Assembly (NCBI GenBank): GCA_024500155.1
Contig: CM044880.1
Coordinates: forward strand, 3,038,001 to 3,102,000
Length of the DNA: 64,000 nt
Direction: 5' to 3'
Source: Chenopodium formosanum
Lineage: Eukaryota > Streptophyta > Magnoliopsida > Caryophyllales > Amaranthaceae
Position numbers and translations under genes: made by a program
The notes under the pieces: model-generated
What the model was told of the DNA's origin: nothing
Databases searched by the model: none
Seen by the model: the letters and a program-made list of their open reading frames with translations, nothing else
Shown here: positions 1-11,277 of the stretch, one piece after another
Position numbering within the stretch: the first letter of the stretch is position 1
Layout of the letters: each line of letters begins with the position of its first letter

Positions 1-1524
1 TGATCATTTATATTTTTGATTTGTAGAAAATTGAAGATTTTATTTTCTGGGTGGATGGAGTACAATCTTTTACATTTTCGCTTGTTTGTACTTTGCCTGA
101 TGATTGATGATTAATGCCTATGAACTCTCTTATAATTCTATAATGTCCAGGTACTTGTAAATGTGCTTCGGATGGTACTCATATGGAAGCTGCTAAGAGC
201 ATCACTTCAATGATGTGGAGGAGTTAACCAATTCTCAAGTCTCTCTGACTATTTGGAACCAACCGCAAGCGCCCATTTTATCTGAGGAATGTTGATTCAG
301 ATTTACAATGTAGCTATGGTCGGTCTGCAGGAAGCTGCATAGAAGGTTGCTGCTGTGAGATTCGACGTGGAAGACTGCAAGAATTAGTTTGAGAGAGTGA
401 ATTGCAAAAATATCTTTCAAGAACGTCTTCGACTTAGGATCATGTAAATACTTCATAGTCTGCGCCTCTGCAGTGCTTGTTGATTTCAAATAATGTATTG
501 TGAAAGAAAAATATACAGATGACTCTTTTAGACATGTAAGAACGGCAATGCAACATTTAGTATCGTTTGTATCTCAATTTTCTCGTTAACAGAGTAGAGT
601 ATCACTGAATGAAAAACTCTGAGTTTATATAACAGTGAGATTATTTCGTAAAATACTTTTGTTACAAACTTACAACATTACATACTTTTTGCCACGAAAG
701 GTTTGGTCATTAGTTCATCACAGATCTTGTACGAGTATTGTTTTGAGTCAACAATGTTCTCACTTTCAAGAGTAGAGATCGAAGTCATCGAACAACCATT
801 TTAACAAAAGTATTACAAGGGGGCTTGATGATGTTGCTTGCTCAGAACAAAGTATCATGAGAATTTAAACCTCTTACACAAAAAACTAAATCCACCCAAT
901 GTAGCCATTTTTCAAGCAGCAGCCTAGGTGGATAAGAAGTCAAGAAGGGAAGAGCAATAATTGGAAACTGAATATTATAACATCCAAAGTCCCAGTATTA
1001 TAGTGGAATGCAGAAAGAAACGATAAAGAAAATGGGGGTAATATGGATCATGTATTACAGAACGGCTAAAGGGAGTGTAATTGTTATTTCGAAATGGAGT
1101 ATATCAGTCATATGCCAAGGAGAAAACTTTATACACAGCTGTCAGTGAGTTCAGTTCTGCACTTTGGCCGTGCTAATAACATCATAAACCAGTAAGTTTG
1201 TGAAACCTAAAAAATGAAGAATGGAAGTTCCTAATTTACACAGATGAGCTGAATCAATTGTAGTCGTCACCAGGCAAACAAACACCTCGCTGTTTCTGCA
1301 ACAGATCAATTCTGACATGCTACTTATTTTTGGAAGAATGCAATCCTCACAGAACTGTGATGCAGAGTCTTGGGTCTTCTAAAAGAAAATACCTCTTATA
1401 ATTCATCTTTGAAGCTGGATCGGAACCTTTAGCTTCAGCATGTTCGGCATAAGATGCATAAGCTTTGATAATAGGCACATATATGTCAACCCCTTTTAGA
1501 TATTCTGCTTGGTTTAAAACTGCA
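1..1524. repeat. Left copy of a ~1.5 kb segmental duplication (partner at about 9760-11277)
   Basis: This segment matches about 9760-11277 in the same orientation nearly base for base, roughly nine in ten by eye, with a few small indels. Both copies hold the sequence downstream of an NLR gene (the right copy follows the NLR stop codon directly) and end with the last exon of the minus-strand aminoacylase gene. Similarity stops within a few bases 5' of that exon, at 1524 and 11278, which marks one duplication breakpoint. The other breakpoint lies left of the window. A second NLR copy just outside the left edge is therefore likely, but that is inference. Confidence 0.85.
1396..1519 (-). pseudogene. 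Orphan copy of the terminal aminoacylase exon (broken)
   Basis: On the minus strand this reads as a second copy of the 40-codon last exon of the M20 aminoacylase at 11154-11273, with the same VDIY...AYASYAEHAEAKG residues and a recognisable 3' splice acceptor. It is damaged. One T is missing from the T-run after the acceptor, which shifts the frame into an early stop. A net 5-base insertion just before the KDEL codons puts KDEL-stop out of frame with the rest. No other aminoacylase exon lies to the left, so it cannot be part of a working gene. It was carried here by the segmental duplication that also copied NLR 3' sequence. Confidence 0.8.
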
Positions 1525-2925
1525 GAATAAGTTAACTTTTAGAATTTTTTTTATATAAAGTATAAATTAGACTCTCACTGAGGTTTCAGCATTTACAAGT
1601 TCCTAATATTGCTTTCATCATTGAACAGAAGTTGTCATGCTATGTTCAAAGGATGGTATAATTTTGATTTCCGAAAGTGTCTCCAACCATGTTGCTAGCA
1701 CTAGTTTTGCAAGATGGGTTTGAAGATCATTGTTGTTGAGTGTCTGAAACAAATGGTATGGTATGGTATGGAGTAGTCCGTAATGAATAGCCATGTTTGG
1801 CCTCTTACCATCAAGAATCTGTGAAATATAAAATTTTGAACACTACCTAATTTATTTCAGGGGACTAACCTGTGATTGCAGTAGAAGATGTTTTTTTTTT
1901 TTTGTCAAAAGATTAGTCTGCACAAATGAGCATATGCTACTTGTAATGTTAATAGATTATTCAATTATGTGCTTCTACTAGAAAGATAGTTTGAGCGTGG
2001 AATTCCTATATGTACAGATGGCTAAGCTTTATTGCGAAGTATATGATTATGTCAAATGCTAAGTGTTTCATTGAAAGACGAATCTAGTCTAAAAACATGA
2101 GGCTTTAAGCCCATTTTATAACCAATGAACAAATTTTTTCTATATTAACACTTCATTTCTTTCTTGTTCTACTAACGTGGGATAAAAACCACATACATAA
2201 CAATAATACATTTTTTTATTTTTTTATTTTTTTTTTTACAACTAACATTATTATTGTTGGAAAGTAATTGCAACACCTACTTCACTACTTCTTCCACAAA
2301 TTTTATAGGAAACATCATTTATGTTGGAAATTAATTCCAACACCTACTTCTTCACCAATTTTTTAGAAAACGAATTGAATGTTGTAGGTGTGTAGGCAAG
2401 GGAGGAATAGTCCAAGAGAAAACTAGCTACAACAAGTCTTGTACAATTGTACGAAGCAAATTTACGTTAATTTTAATGAAAGATGGTCAATTTAAGGGTA
2501 TTTTTAATAATTTTATAGTGATTAACCCCATTAAAGATAACTTTTACAAGTAATTTGTAATGAGTTTGATTGTATTTTTTATGTGTGCGAAGACTCATAT
2601 AATTAATCTAATACGAGTATTTTTAAAGGGTTAAAGTTATATTATAAAAATAGTAATTTTAATACTGTAATATATAAGGATAATTTTAAGTACTTTTAGG
2701 ATAAGTTTAACTTATTATATACTTCTTCCGTTTTTTTCTAAATTACATTACTTATATAATTGGGGACTCCTATGAAATTTTTAGAGTCGAAAGAGATATA
2801 GAGAAAGAATAAAGATGACTCATGTAATAAGAGAGAATTTATTAACTAAAAGGAAAAGTAAATATTTAAATTGTAACTTTCATTTTTTAGAAATTGCATC
2901 TAATAAAAAATCGAGGTAGGAATAA
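1525..2925. other. Intergenic, AT-rich, no gene seen
   Basis: This stretch lies to the right of the duplication breakpoint. It contains a short (GGTAT)n run near 1752-1772, poly-T runs near 1891 and 2210-2235, and two similar blocks around 2256-2350 built on 'caacacctacttc'. No convincing ORF or RNA gene was seen. Confidence 0.6.
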
Positions 2926-3212
2926 AGCCCTGTTCTCTTCACTTTAAAAAACAATATTAAGTAAAAATAATTTCAGTTCAGTAAAAATAAGTTCAGTTCA
3001 GTAAAATTAATTTCAGTTCAGTAAAAATAATTTCAGTTCAGTAAAAATAAGTTCAGTTCAGCAAATTTCATTTTTATTAAAGAAGAATTATAATAGTAAA
3101 TCGGTAAAAAAATAATTTCAATTCAACAAAATTAATTTAAGTTCAGTAAAAATAATTTCAATTCAGTAAAAATAATTTCAGTTCTGTAAAATTAAGGTGA
3201 AGAGAATGGGCC
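2926..3212. mobile_element. MITE-like TIR element, TTCAG-rich, subfamily 2
   Basis: This 287-bp element is flanked by TAA on both sides (2923-2925 and 3213-3215). Its ends are imperfect inverted repeats: AGCCCTGTTCTCTTCAC on the left and GTGAAGAGAATGGGCC on the right. The interior repeats 'ttcagtaaaaataa' many times. A 3-bp T/A-rich target duplication and GGGCC-like ends suggest a Tourist-like PIF/Harbinger derivative, but no transposase is present to confirm it. A sister copy lies at 26005-26297. Confidence 0.7.
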
Positions 3213-3319
3213 TAAGTTCATGAAAGTTGATTTTAATGAAAAGTTTTGAAAACTTGCAATAATTGAGATTACACAAGTGGTTGTGTACTTTGTATTGCGG
3301 GTGACTAAAGTGCCATTAA

Positions 3320-3476
3320 GGGCCTGTTCTGTTCCGTTGAAATTCAGTTCAGTTCAGTTCAGTTCAGTTCAGTTCAGTTCAGCTCAGTTCAGCTCAGCTC
3401 CTAATTTCCTTCTCTTATAAAATATTCAGTTCAGTTCAGTTCAGTTCAGCTGAGTTCAGTCAATCGGAACAGGCCC
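3320..3476. mobile_element. MITE-like TIR element with (TTCAG)n arrays, subfamily 1
   Basis: This 157-bp element lies between TAA target copies (3317-3319, 3477-3479). It starts GGGCCTGTTCTG and ends CGGAACAGGCCC. The interior is two TTCAG pentamer arrays around a unique spacer that contains 'ctcctaatttccttctctta'. The copy at 61154-61310 has exactly the same length and layout. Confidence 0.8.
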
Positions 3477-3996
3477 TAAGTTGCGATGCCTTGTCAATCG
3501 GAGCCCCACCCTACAATCAATCATGACTCCTTCCGCATTTCACTCGCCATTGTCTTCTTCTTCAACCTTATCTTTCCTGTAATCATATTTTGATTCTTTA
3601 ATATTCAAAAAAAAAGAAAAAAAAAAAAAAATCAAACTAGCTTAAATCCAATACAATGTACGATTTTTTTTTTTTTTTTTTTTTTTTTTTGACAATAGCA
3701 AACAATGTACGATTTTACCGTATATATAATTTAGCAAAGGTTTACAAATTATTCTCATACTCCCTTTGTATTTTATTACTTGCTTCATTTTTACTTTTTA
3801 CACTATTTATTTGACGGACTTTAAGTAATATTTGTGATTTATATATAAAAGAAATATACTCTTGTACAACTGATTGGAATCGTTTCAATGAGTAGATTAT
3901 TTTTATTTAATTGTTAGAATTTAAACTTATTGATAATTAAAGATATAATTGACCAAAGATTTGCATCTGCATACGTGTCCAAGAAAAATGGAGTAA
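3477..3996. other. Intergenic, no gene seen
   Basis: AT-rich sequence with a long poly-T run near 3666-3690 and A-runs near 3609-3630. A half Stowaway-like end ('actccctttgt') lies near 3759. No coding signal. Confidence 0.5.
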
Positions 3997-4203
3997 TGGT
4001 CTGTTCACATTTACTTAATTTTAATTCAGCTCAGTTCAGCTCAGCTCCAATTAGATCAGTTCAGTGCAGTTCAACTCCTAATTTTCCTCTCTCATAAAAT
4101 ATTCATTTCAGCTCAATTCAGTTCAGTCCAGCTCCAATCAGTTCATTTCAGTTCAGTTCAGTTTAGTTGAGTTCAGCTCAATTCAGTGAATGTGAACAAG
4201 CCC
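3997..4203. mobile_element. MITE-like (TTCAG)n TIR element, subfamily 1
   Basis: This 207-bp element is flanked by TAA (3994-3996, 4204-4206). Its ends are TGGTCTGTTCACATT and AATGTGAACAAGCCC. The interior is TTCAG/CTCAG pentamers around the same 'taattttcctctctcataaaatattca' type spacer seen in the other copies. Confidence 0.75.
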
Positions 4204-4393
4204 TAAGTAATAAAATATGGAGGGGTATAAAGAGTGTGATAAAGGTCTATATTGTATAAACTTTTCTAAATAATAATCCCTTCATGTTTATTAAATGAAA
4301 CGTTTCCCTTATGCACATATGTCAATGCAATACTTTGACTAATAATATTTTTAATTATCAACGAATAAAAACTATATTCGATCGTATAATATA

Positions 4394-4484
4394 CTACCTC
4401 CGTTAAATGTTATGTGCAACTTTGGGGTATTATTTGTGAGATATAAAATATTCCAAAGTTGCACATAACATTTAACGGAGGTAG
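4394..4484. mobile_element. Stowaway-type MITE, 91 bp
   Basis: A near-perfect hairpin: CTACCTCCGTTAAATG and its reverse complement close the two ends, with about 33 paired bases on each side. TA target duplications lie at 4392-4393 and 4485-4486. The CTACCTCCGT terminus and TA target are the signature of Stowaway (Tc1/mariner-derived) MITEs. The high arm identity suggests a recent insertion. Confidence 0.85.
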
Positions 4485-4528
4485 TATATAATATAAATAT
4501 TTTCTACAAGTAGTTGCTAAAAGACTTA

Positions 4529-4848
4529 GGGCGTGTTCGGCACTATATAGATAAAATTATTAGTGTTTGGGAATGTAGTGGTGGGGGTAGAGTTTAGTGG
4601 TTGAAGTAGCTTTTGTAAAAAGTTAACATTATTATGTTAACTTTTGTGAAAAGATAGGTAGATGTTGAATTTTCTTTTATTTTTTTAGAATTTTACAGCT
4701 AACAGCTAGTTTACGAAACAGTCATACTGAATTATTTATTTTCACAGCTAACAGCTAGTTGACAGCTAACAACTCGCTACACATACAACTAACAGCTACC
4801 AGCATAGCTAACCGTTATCTCTACAGCTACATTTTGTCGAACACGCCC
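4529..4848. mobile_element. TIR element (GGGCGTGTTCGGCA ends)
   Basis: This 320-bp element has TTA target copies at 4526-4528 and 4849-4851. The left end GGGCGTGTTCGGCA pairs with the right end TGTCGAACACGCCC. The right half contains several 'acagctaacagctagtt' repeats. The 3-bp TTA duplication groups it with the Tourist/PIF-Harbinger-like elements. The interior differs from the TTCAG family. Confidence 0.75.
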
Positions 4849-4851
4849 TTA

Positions 4852-5989
4852 TTATCATATTGGGAGGAAAAGATTACATTACATTCAAATTATTTTTTTG
4901 TAGGAAAAAATAAAATATAAAGGTGAATTAAATATTTTCAAAGATAATTTGAAAAATTAAAAAAAAAAAAAAAGTTTTTTAACGGAAAATTTTTTAATCA
5001 TAAATTAAGACGTGTTAATTTTTAATCATTGAGCATAATATAGTTTCCAAAAATTATTATAATTTTACATTCCACCTATCTTTAAATTATTATTTTTTCT
5101 GTTGGAATTTCTCTTTTGTTGATGTAACAAAATTGTTGGATATTTAAAATCGAATAGAGATGATTGTTTTGTGTAGGAATAAAATTAGGCTGATTATCAA
5201 TTTATTACTTCTTCCTTAGCTTCTTCACATCACTTGAGATATGCTGAAAAGGAAATGAAATAGTAGTAGAACCCTATTACATAGGTTGAATGAGTTTGAG
5301 ACTAAAATTTAATTATACTATTTAATTAGCTACTCCAATACTTTTAAGAATTAATTTTATTACCTAAACTACTGCTGGATGGCCTGGATCTAAGTTATTT
5401 GGATTCATTATTCTATCATTTTATGTGAATTATGTCCCAACTTCCAAGAGGCCAAGACTCTCAACATGTACATTTTTAAAACGTATTTTCTTTTCACACT
5501 ATCTCCATTTTTAAATTATTTTTGTTTAACTCAGTAATGTAGATACTATGTAATCTAAAGACATTATGAAAATAATGCTAGATAAGAAGAAAAAAGGACA
5601 AAGTAAAAGAAACAATGTTATTGTAAAAAAGGTAGATAAAGTAGGTTGAATATTCAAACATATTCAAAAAAATTAGATGTTACTTGGTACAATGTACACT
5701 CCTTTGTATGATTCAATAATTGAATAAGTTGATGCAGTTCATGGAAACCAACTGGAAGCTGCTGATGATTTCTACTCCATACGTACCTTTTACTCACAAG
5801 TCACTTTACATTTACACCGTCCAACAATAATGAAGTGAGCCCCAGTAAATAAGTGGAGCTCATTATATATGTTTGGTAGTGGTGAAGTAAATACTTATTC
5901 ATTCAATACTACTCAATTATTCCTTATTCACATTACAGCTTCCTTCTAAATCTTCCCATCTCTTCTTTCTCATCTCTTTCAAATCTTCA
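4852..5989. other. Upstream region of the NLR gene
   Basis: AT-rich, no ORF. A TATA-like 'attatatatg' lies near 5861-5870, about 120 bp before the NLR start codon, and a short C/T-rich leader (5937-5988) follows. These would fit a normal core promoter and 5' UTR. No experimental start site can be inferred from sequence alone. Confidence 0.4.
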
Positions 5990-8900
5990 ATGGCCGAACT
6001 CGGAATCACCATTGCTGAAAAGCTCATTGAAGTTACTGCTTCTGCGGTCATCAAAGAGATTTGTGCCGTATGGGGTTACAAATCTCAACTTGAAGACCTC
6101 AACAAAACTGTCTCAACCATCAAGAATGTGCTGCTTGATGCTGACTCCAAGCGTGAACTCTCCCACGCAACACGAGGCTATATCGAGGACCTCAAGGCTG
6201 TTGTTTATGATGCTGATGATCTGTTCGATGAGTTCATCGCCCTTGCTGAGCTCAAGCTGCTTGATGGTAACACGGATGATAAATTCCTTAAAAAGGTACG
6301 TCACCTTTTTTCTGGTAAGAAAAAGGAGGTGAGTCAAGCTCATAGAATGTCTCGTCAGGTTAAGGACATTAAGGAGCAGTTGGATAGTATTGTTAGTAAC
6401 CATCACAAATTTGGGCTTAGTGTTGACTATAAGCCTATTTGTAGGAGGAGGGAGGAAACTTGTTCCTACGTGAATGCACATAAAATTATTGGGAGGGAGA
6501 ATGATAAACAGACTGTCATTGATATGCTGTTAGGTCCCAATGATGTTCATGAAAGTTTTCGCTTTGTGACTATTGTGGGAGTAGGAGGGTTGGGTAAAAC
6601 TGCTCTTGCCCAACTTGTGTTTAACGATGAAAGGGTTCAAGCAGAGTTTAAGGATTCCAAGTTAAGGTTGTGGGTTTGTGTATCTGATCAAGATGGAGAG
6701 CCATTTGATGTCAAGGTCATTCTTTGTAAGATTCTAGAGTTATTAGTTTCTGATGAAAAAAGACCTATTGATACCTCCTCACTGGAATTGGTGCAAAGGA
6801 AATTTCAAGAGCAATTAAGAGGAAAGAAGTACTTGCTTGTTCTTGATGATGTATGGAATGAAAATCCTGAGAAATGGCATGGGCTGTGCGAGTTCTTAAT
6901 GCTAGGTCAAGAGGGTAGTCGGATTGTGGTAACTACACGTTCAAAGATCACCGCAAAAGTTATTGGGGAAAAGCATGTGCACAAATTGGAAGGTTTGTCT
7001 CCGAAGAATTCATGGCTCTTGTTCGAGTCTGTAGCATTCGACAAAGGGGAACAAGAACACTTAAATCATCCTGATTTGGTTGATATTGGGAAGAAGATTG
7101 TTGAAAAATGCTATAACATCCCATTGGCTATAAAGGTGGTAGGAAGCCTTCTATTTGGTCATCCTATGAATAAATGGCACACATTTGAGTATAGTGGATT
7201 TGCTGGAATCGGAAATGGTGATAATGATATTATGACTATACTAAAGCTTAGCTACCATAACCTTACACCCTCTTTAAAGAATTGTTTTAGCTATTGTGCA
7301 TTGTTTCCCAAAGATTATAGACTCAAGAGGAAGGAGTTGATTAGCCTTTGGATAGCACAAGGCTATATTGTATCGCTAGACAGAGATCAAAGCATAGAAG
7401 ATGCAGCAGAGGAGCATTTCCTGATTTTGGTACGCAGATGTTTCTTTCAGGATGTAGAGAAGGATGAATACGGTGACATTAAGTATGTGAAAATGCATGA
7501 CTTGATGCATGATGTTGCTCAAGAAGTGGGGAAGGAGGAAATTGGTATAGTGAGTTCTAATACAACCGAATTGGGAGATAAGATTCGTCATGTGTATTTT
7601 GCTTGTGGTGCTTTTCCACAAAGTTACTCATTTAAGAGTAAAATACGTTCGTTAATTTCAGAGGGTAGTAGGTTGTACGAAAAACTGGTGTTGGGTGATC
7701 AGGTGGATGCACAGATTGATGATAGTTGGATTGGTCTAAGGGTGTTGTGCTTGCAGTCAACAGGTATAAAAAGATTTGATTCAATTGGTAAACTAATGCA
7801 TTTAAGGCATCTTGACCTGTCTGTGAATTATGAGTTAAAGGCACTCCCCGATTCTATTACTAGACTACATAATCTGCAGACTTTAGATTTACATAGTTGC
7901 ATAGAATTGAGGGAGTTGCCAAAAGATTTTAGCAAATTGGTAAATCTTAGGTACTTGGATTTACGTCAATGTAGATTCAGTTGTTTGCCTTCGAGCATGG
8001 ATAAGTTGACTAATCTTAGGGTGCTACCATTGTTTGTGGTGGGTATGGAAAAGAGAGTTTCTACAGAGGAACAATGTATGGGAGAGCTCAAAGACCTTAA
8101 AACCCTGAACAACTTGAAAGGTGGCATAAAGATCGAAATCGGCAAATTTTACAAGAATGATGGAGGAGGAGGAGAATATTTGAAGGGTCTGAAATATCTC
8201 ACTCGGGTTAAAATTAGATTTGTTTACAGTACTGAAGATGAAATTGATGGATGTTTAGAGTGGAAAGATGTGCTGGAAAAGCTAGAGCCGCCTTCAAATC
8301 TCAAGGGATTCATCTTGTGGGATTACAAGGGTATGACAATTCCAAGGTGGGGTAGAGGAGAGGATAACTGGGCACTCACCCTCCCACATCTTGTCAAAGT
8401 CGAGCTTTCTGGTTGTGACAACTTGGAGCAGATACCATCGTTGAGTAAACTGCGTAATCTGAAATCACTGTCACTTCTATTTCTATACAAGTTGGAATAT
8501 ATGGAGAATACAAGCAGCAACAATGCCAATGACGGAGAAGATTTGACGGTATTCTTCCCCTCCCTTGAATCACTCACAGTTTGGTTTCTTTCAAGTTTGA
8601 AAGGATGGTGGAGGGAGGAGGAGTTGGTTGAGGATGATGATGATGATGGTCGTATCTTTAGGAGTAGCTTCAAATTTCCTCGTCTCTCCGCATTACAGAT
8701 CTTAAAGTGCCCTAAGTTAACTTCGTTTCCTTCTTGTGGAAGCCTCGAAGATTTGGGCTTATATGAGGTTGGCTGTTTTGGAAATTCACAAGGTGACCTC
8801 AAATTAAGGGAGGTGATCACAGATGATATGGGTGTTCTCAGCAGAATAAACTCTCCACTATATAACCTCCGCATATTCTCGAATGAGAAGGTAGAGAGCT

Positions 8901-9301
8901 TATCAGAATATGTAGATGTATTCAAGAATTACAAATACACTTCTTCCATACGGCACCTTGATATTTCTTATTGCTCAAATTTGAGGAGACTTGGAAGAGG
9001 GTGTTTGGAGCATCTCGCTGCCTTGGAGGAATTAAGTTTGACTGGCAATGATCAACTCAGCTTATCTGAAGACAAGGACGATGATGACGGCATGCCTTGG
9101 AAATCCCTCCAACACTGTCTCCGTTCCCTGTATATTGAAGATTGCACGGCCATTAAATCACTTCCTGAGTCAATGCGAAGCCTCACCTCACTTCAGAACC
9201 TTGAGATAATTGGATGTCCAGAACTAGAAGAAAGATGCAAAGAACCAAATGGGGAGGACTGGCCCAAGATTAAACACATCCCCAATATATCATTCCGGTA
9301 A
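5990..9301 (+). CDS. CC-NB-ARC-LRR (CNL) disease-resistance protein, RGA type
   Basis: An intronless 1103-residue intracellular immune receptor. CNLs detect pathogen effectors and, when activated, bind ATP and oligomerise. Visible in order: an Rx-type coiled coil (about 1-150) with an EDVID-like stretch near 'DADDLFDEF'; the P-loop GVGGLGKT at 197-204; kinase 2 LVLDDVW near 283-289; RNBS-B GSRIVVTTRS near 308; a degenerate GLPL box near 374 (NIPLAI instead of GLPLAI); RNBS-D CFSYCALFPKDY; and the MHD motif MHDLMHDVAQ at 502-511. Irregular LRRs run from about 583 to 1090, with runs of Asp near 880 and 1025. The start ATG follows a C/T-rich leader and fits family starts (MAE...). The stop codon overlaps a good splice donor (9298). 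Its flank is duplicated at the left edge, so it is probably part of a tandem cluster. No frameshift or premature stop: likely functional. Confidence 0.95.
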   Translation: MAELGITIAEKLIEVTASAVIKEICAVWGYKSQLEDLNKTVSTIKNVLLDADSKRELSHATRGYIEDLKAVVYDADDLFDEFIALAELKLLDGNTDDKFLKKVRHLFSGKKKEVSQAHRMSRQVKDIKEQLDSIVSNHHKFGLSVDYKPICRRREETCSYVNAHKIIGRENDKQTVIDMLLGPNDVHESFRFVTIVGVGGLGKTALAQLVFNDERVQAEFKDSKLRLWVCVSDQDGEPFDVKVILCKILELLVSDEKRPIDTSSLELVQRKFQEQLRGKKYLLVLDDVWNENPEKWHGLCEFLMLGQEGSRIVVTTRSKITAKVIGEKHVHKLEGLSPKNSWLLFESVAFDKGEQEHLNHPDLVDIGKKIVEKCYNIPLAIKVVGSLLFGHPMNKWHTFEYSGFAGIGNGDNDIMTILKLSYHNLTPSLKNCFSYCALFPKDYRLKRKELISLWIAQGYIVSLDRDQSIEDAAEEHFLILVRRCFFQDVEKDEYGDIKYVKMHDLMHDVAQEVGKEEIGIVSSNTTELGDKIRHVYFACGAFPQSYSFKSKIRSLISEGSRLYEKLVLGDQVDAQIDDSWIGLRVLCLQSTGIKRFDSIGKLMHLRHLDLSVNYELKALPDSITRLHNLQTLDLHSCIELRELPKDFSKLVNLRYLDLRQCRFSCLPSSMDKLTNLRVLPLFVVGMEKRVSTEEQCMGELKDLKTLNNLKGGIKIEIGKFYKNDGGGGEYLKGLKYLTRVKIRFVYSTEDEIDGCLEWKDVLEKLEPPSNLKGFILWDYKGMTIPRWGRGEDNWALTLPHLVKVELSGCDNLEQIPSLSKLRNLKSLSLLFLYKLEYMENTSSNNANDGEDLTVFFPSLESLTVWFLSSLKGWWREEELVEDDDDDGRIFRSSFKFPRLSALQILKCPKLTSFPSCGSLEDLGLYEVGCFGNSQGDLKLREVITDDMGVLSRINSPLYNLRIFSNEKVESLSEYVDVFKNYKYTSSIRHLDISYCSNLRRLGRGCLEHLAALEELSLTGNDQLSLSEDKDDDDGMPWKSLQHCLRSLYIEDCTAIKSLPESMRSLTSLQNLEIIGCPELEERCKEPNGEDWPKIKHIPNISFR

Positions 9302-9759
9302 GCAATTATGTTCTTCCCAATTCTGATACAGTTTCCATAAATTGATTTCATATTGCTTCATATTATGTAGGCTTTCTACCGTTTTCTATAAACATATTAA
9401 CTCTATCCCAATTTGATTTAAGCAAAAATAGCAGCTACTAATTATAATTTTGTCTGAAACTACACAGGGATTTATAGCTCTGCTTGGAGCTTGCTGTGAT
9501 GGTCATTAGCCAATTATCTAACAAGATTGACAGTTTCAATTTTGTAAATAGCTTGATCATCGGGGTCCTCAACCTTGAGGTTAGAATTTTGAGTCACTTT
9601 TCTGTTTAGTTTTGAACCACTGTGCGTTGTTCTCCATTGAATCATCTACGCTTGTATGCTTGTGCAGAATATATTGCTTAATTGCTGGTTAAAGCTCAAT
9701 AAAATTGTTATTTTAGGATGAAGTTAAGATCAAACTTTCATTATCATAATTAAAAGGTA
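9302..9759 (+). other. NLR 3' flank with probable spliced 3' UTR
   Basis: A donor GTAAGC overlaps the NLR stop codon (9298-9303), and a plausible acceptor (tacacag) ends at 9467. Use of this intron would replace Arg-stop by Arg-Asp-Leu-stop. A further pyrimidine/AG acceptor-like site (tgtccag) lies at 9903. NLR genes often have introns in the 3' UTR. No other gene is visible. Confidence 0.5.
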
Positions 9760-11277
9760 GGTTGATTATTATATTATTGATTTGTAGAAAATTGAAGATT
9801 TTATTTTCTGAGTGGATGCTGTACAATTTTTTATTTTCGCTAGTTTGTACTTTGCCTGATGATTGACTGCCTATGAACCCTCTTACAATTCTATAATGTC
9901 CAGGTACTTGATAATGTGCTTCGGATGGTACTCATATGGAAGCTGCTAAGAGCATCGCTTGAACATTGGATGAACATGATGTGGAGGAGTTAACCAATTC
10001 TCAAGTCCCTCTGACTAATTGCAACTAACAGCAAGCGCCCATTTTACCTGTGGAATGTTGATTTAAGTTTACAATGTAGCTATGGACGGTCTGCAGGAAG
10101 CTGCATAGAAGGTTGCTGCTGTGAAATTCGACGTGGAAGACTGCAAGACTTGGTTTGACAGAGTGAATTGCAAAAATATCTTTCAAGAACGTCTTTGACT
10201 TAGAATCATGTAAATACTTCGTTGTCTGCGCCTCTACAGTGCTTGTTGATGTCAAATAATGTATTGTGAAAGAAAAATATACAGGTGACTCTTTTAGACA
10301 TGGTAAGCACGGCAATGCAACATTTAGTATCGTTTGTATCTCAATTTTCACCTTAGAGTATCACTGAATGAATAATTCCGAGTTTATATAAAAGTGAAAT
10401 TATTTCCTAAAATACTTGTGTTACAATGTTACATACATTTTGTCACGAAAGGTTTGGTCATTAGTTCAACACAAAACTTGTGAGAGTACTGTTTTGAGCT
10501 AACAATTTTCTCACTTTCAAGAGTAGAGATCGAAGTCATCGAACAGCCATATTAACAAAAAGTATTACAGGGGGGCTGATGATGTTGCTTGTTCAGAACA
10601 AAGTATCATCAGAATTTAAACCTCTTACACATAAAACTAAATCCACCAGCCATTTTCCAAGCAGCAGCCTAGGAGGATAAGAAGTCAAGAAGGAAAGAGC
10701 AATTATTGGAAACTGAAAATTATACCATCCAAAGTCCCAGTATAATAGTGGAATGCAGTAAGAAACGATACAGAACGGCTAAAGGGAGCAATCATCATTT
10801 CGAAATGGCTAAAGGGAGAGTATTTGTTATTTCAAAATGGATATCAGTCATATGGAAAGGAGAAAACTTTATACACAGCTGTCAGTGAGTTCATTTCTGC
10901 ACATTGGCCGTGCTAATAACATCAATAAACCGGTAAGTTTGTGAAACCTAAAAAATGAAGTATGGAAGTTCCAAATTTACACAGATGAAGCAGAATCAAT
11001 TGAAGTTGTCACCAGGCAAACAAAACACCTGACTGTTTCTGCAACAGATCAATTCTGACATGCTATGTAATAGGAAGTACTTGAAATTGGAAGAGTGCAA
11101 TCCTCCAAAGAATTGTGATGCAGAGTCTTGGGTCTACTTAAAGAAAATACCTCTCATAATTCATCTTTGGAGTTGGAACCTTTAGCTTCAGCATGCTCAG
11201 CATAAGATGCATAAGCTTTGATGATAGACACATATATGTCAACTCCTTTTAGATACTCTGCTTGATTTAAAAACTGC
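9760..11277. repeat. Right copy of the ~1.5 kb segmental duplication
   Basis: Partner of 1-1524. It contains NLR 3' flanking sequence and, at its right end, the working last exon of the aminoacylase gene. An ORF on the minus strand (10025-10351) is open in both copies. The copies differ there mainly at amino-acid-changing sites, so I do not call it a gene. Confidence 0.85.

Noticed and set aside
8323..8925. 200-aa minus-strand ORF inside the NLR gene
   Set aside because: Antisense shadow of LRR codons; no family resemblance.
10025..10351. Minus-strand ORF open in both duplication copies (also 235-489)
   Set aside because: By eye, almost all differences between the copies change the amino acid, so there is no sign of selection on a protein. 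It overlaps NLR 3' flank.
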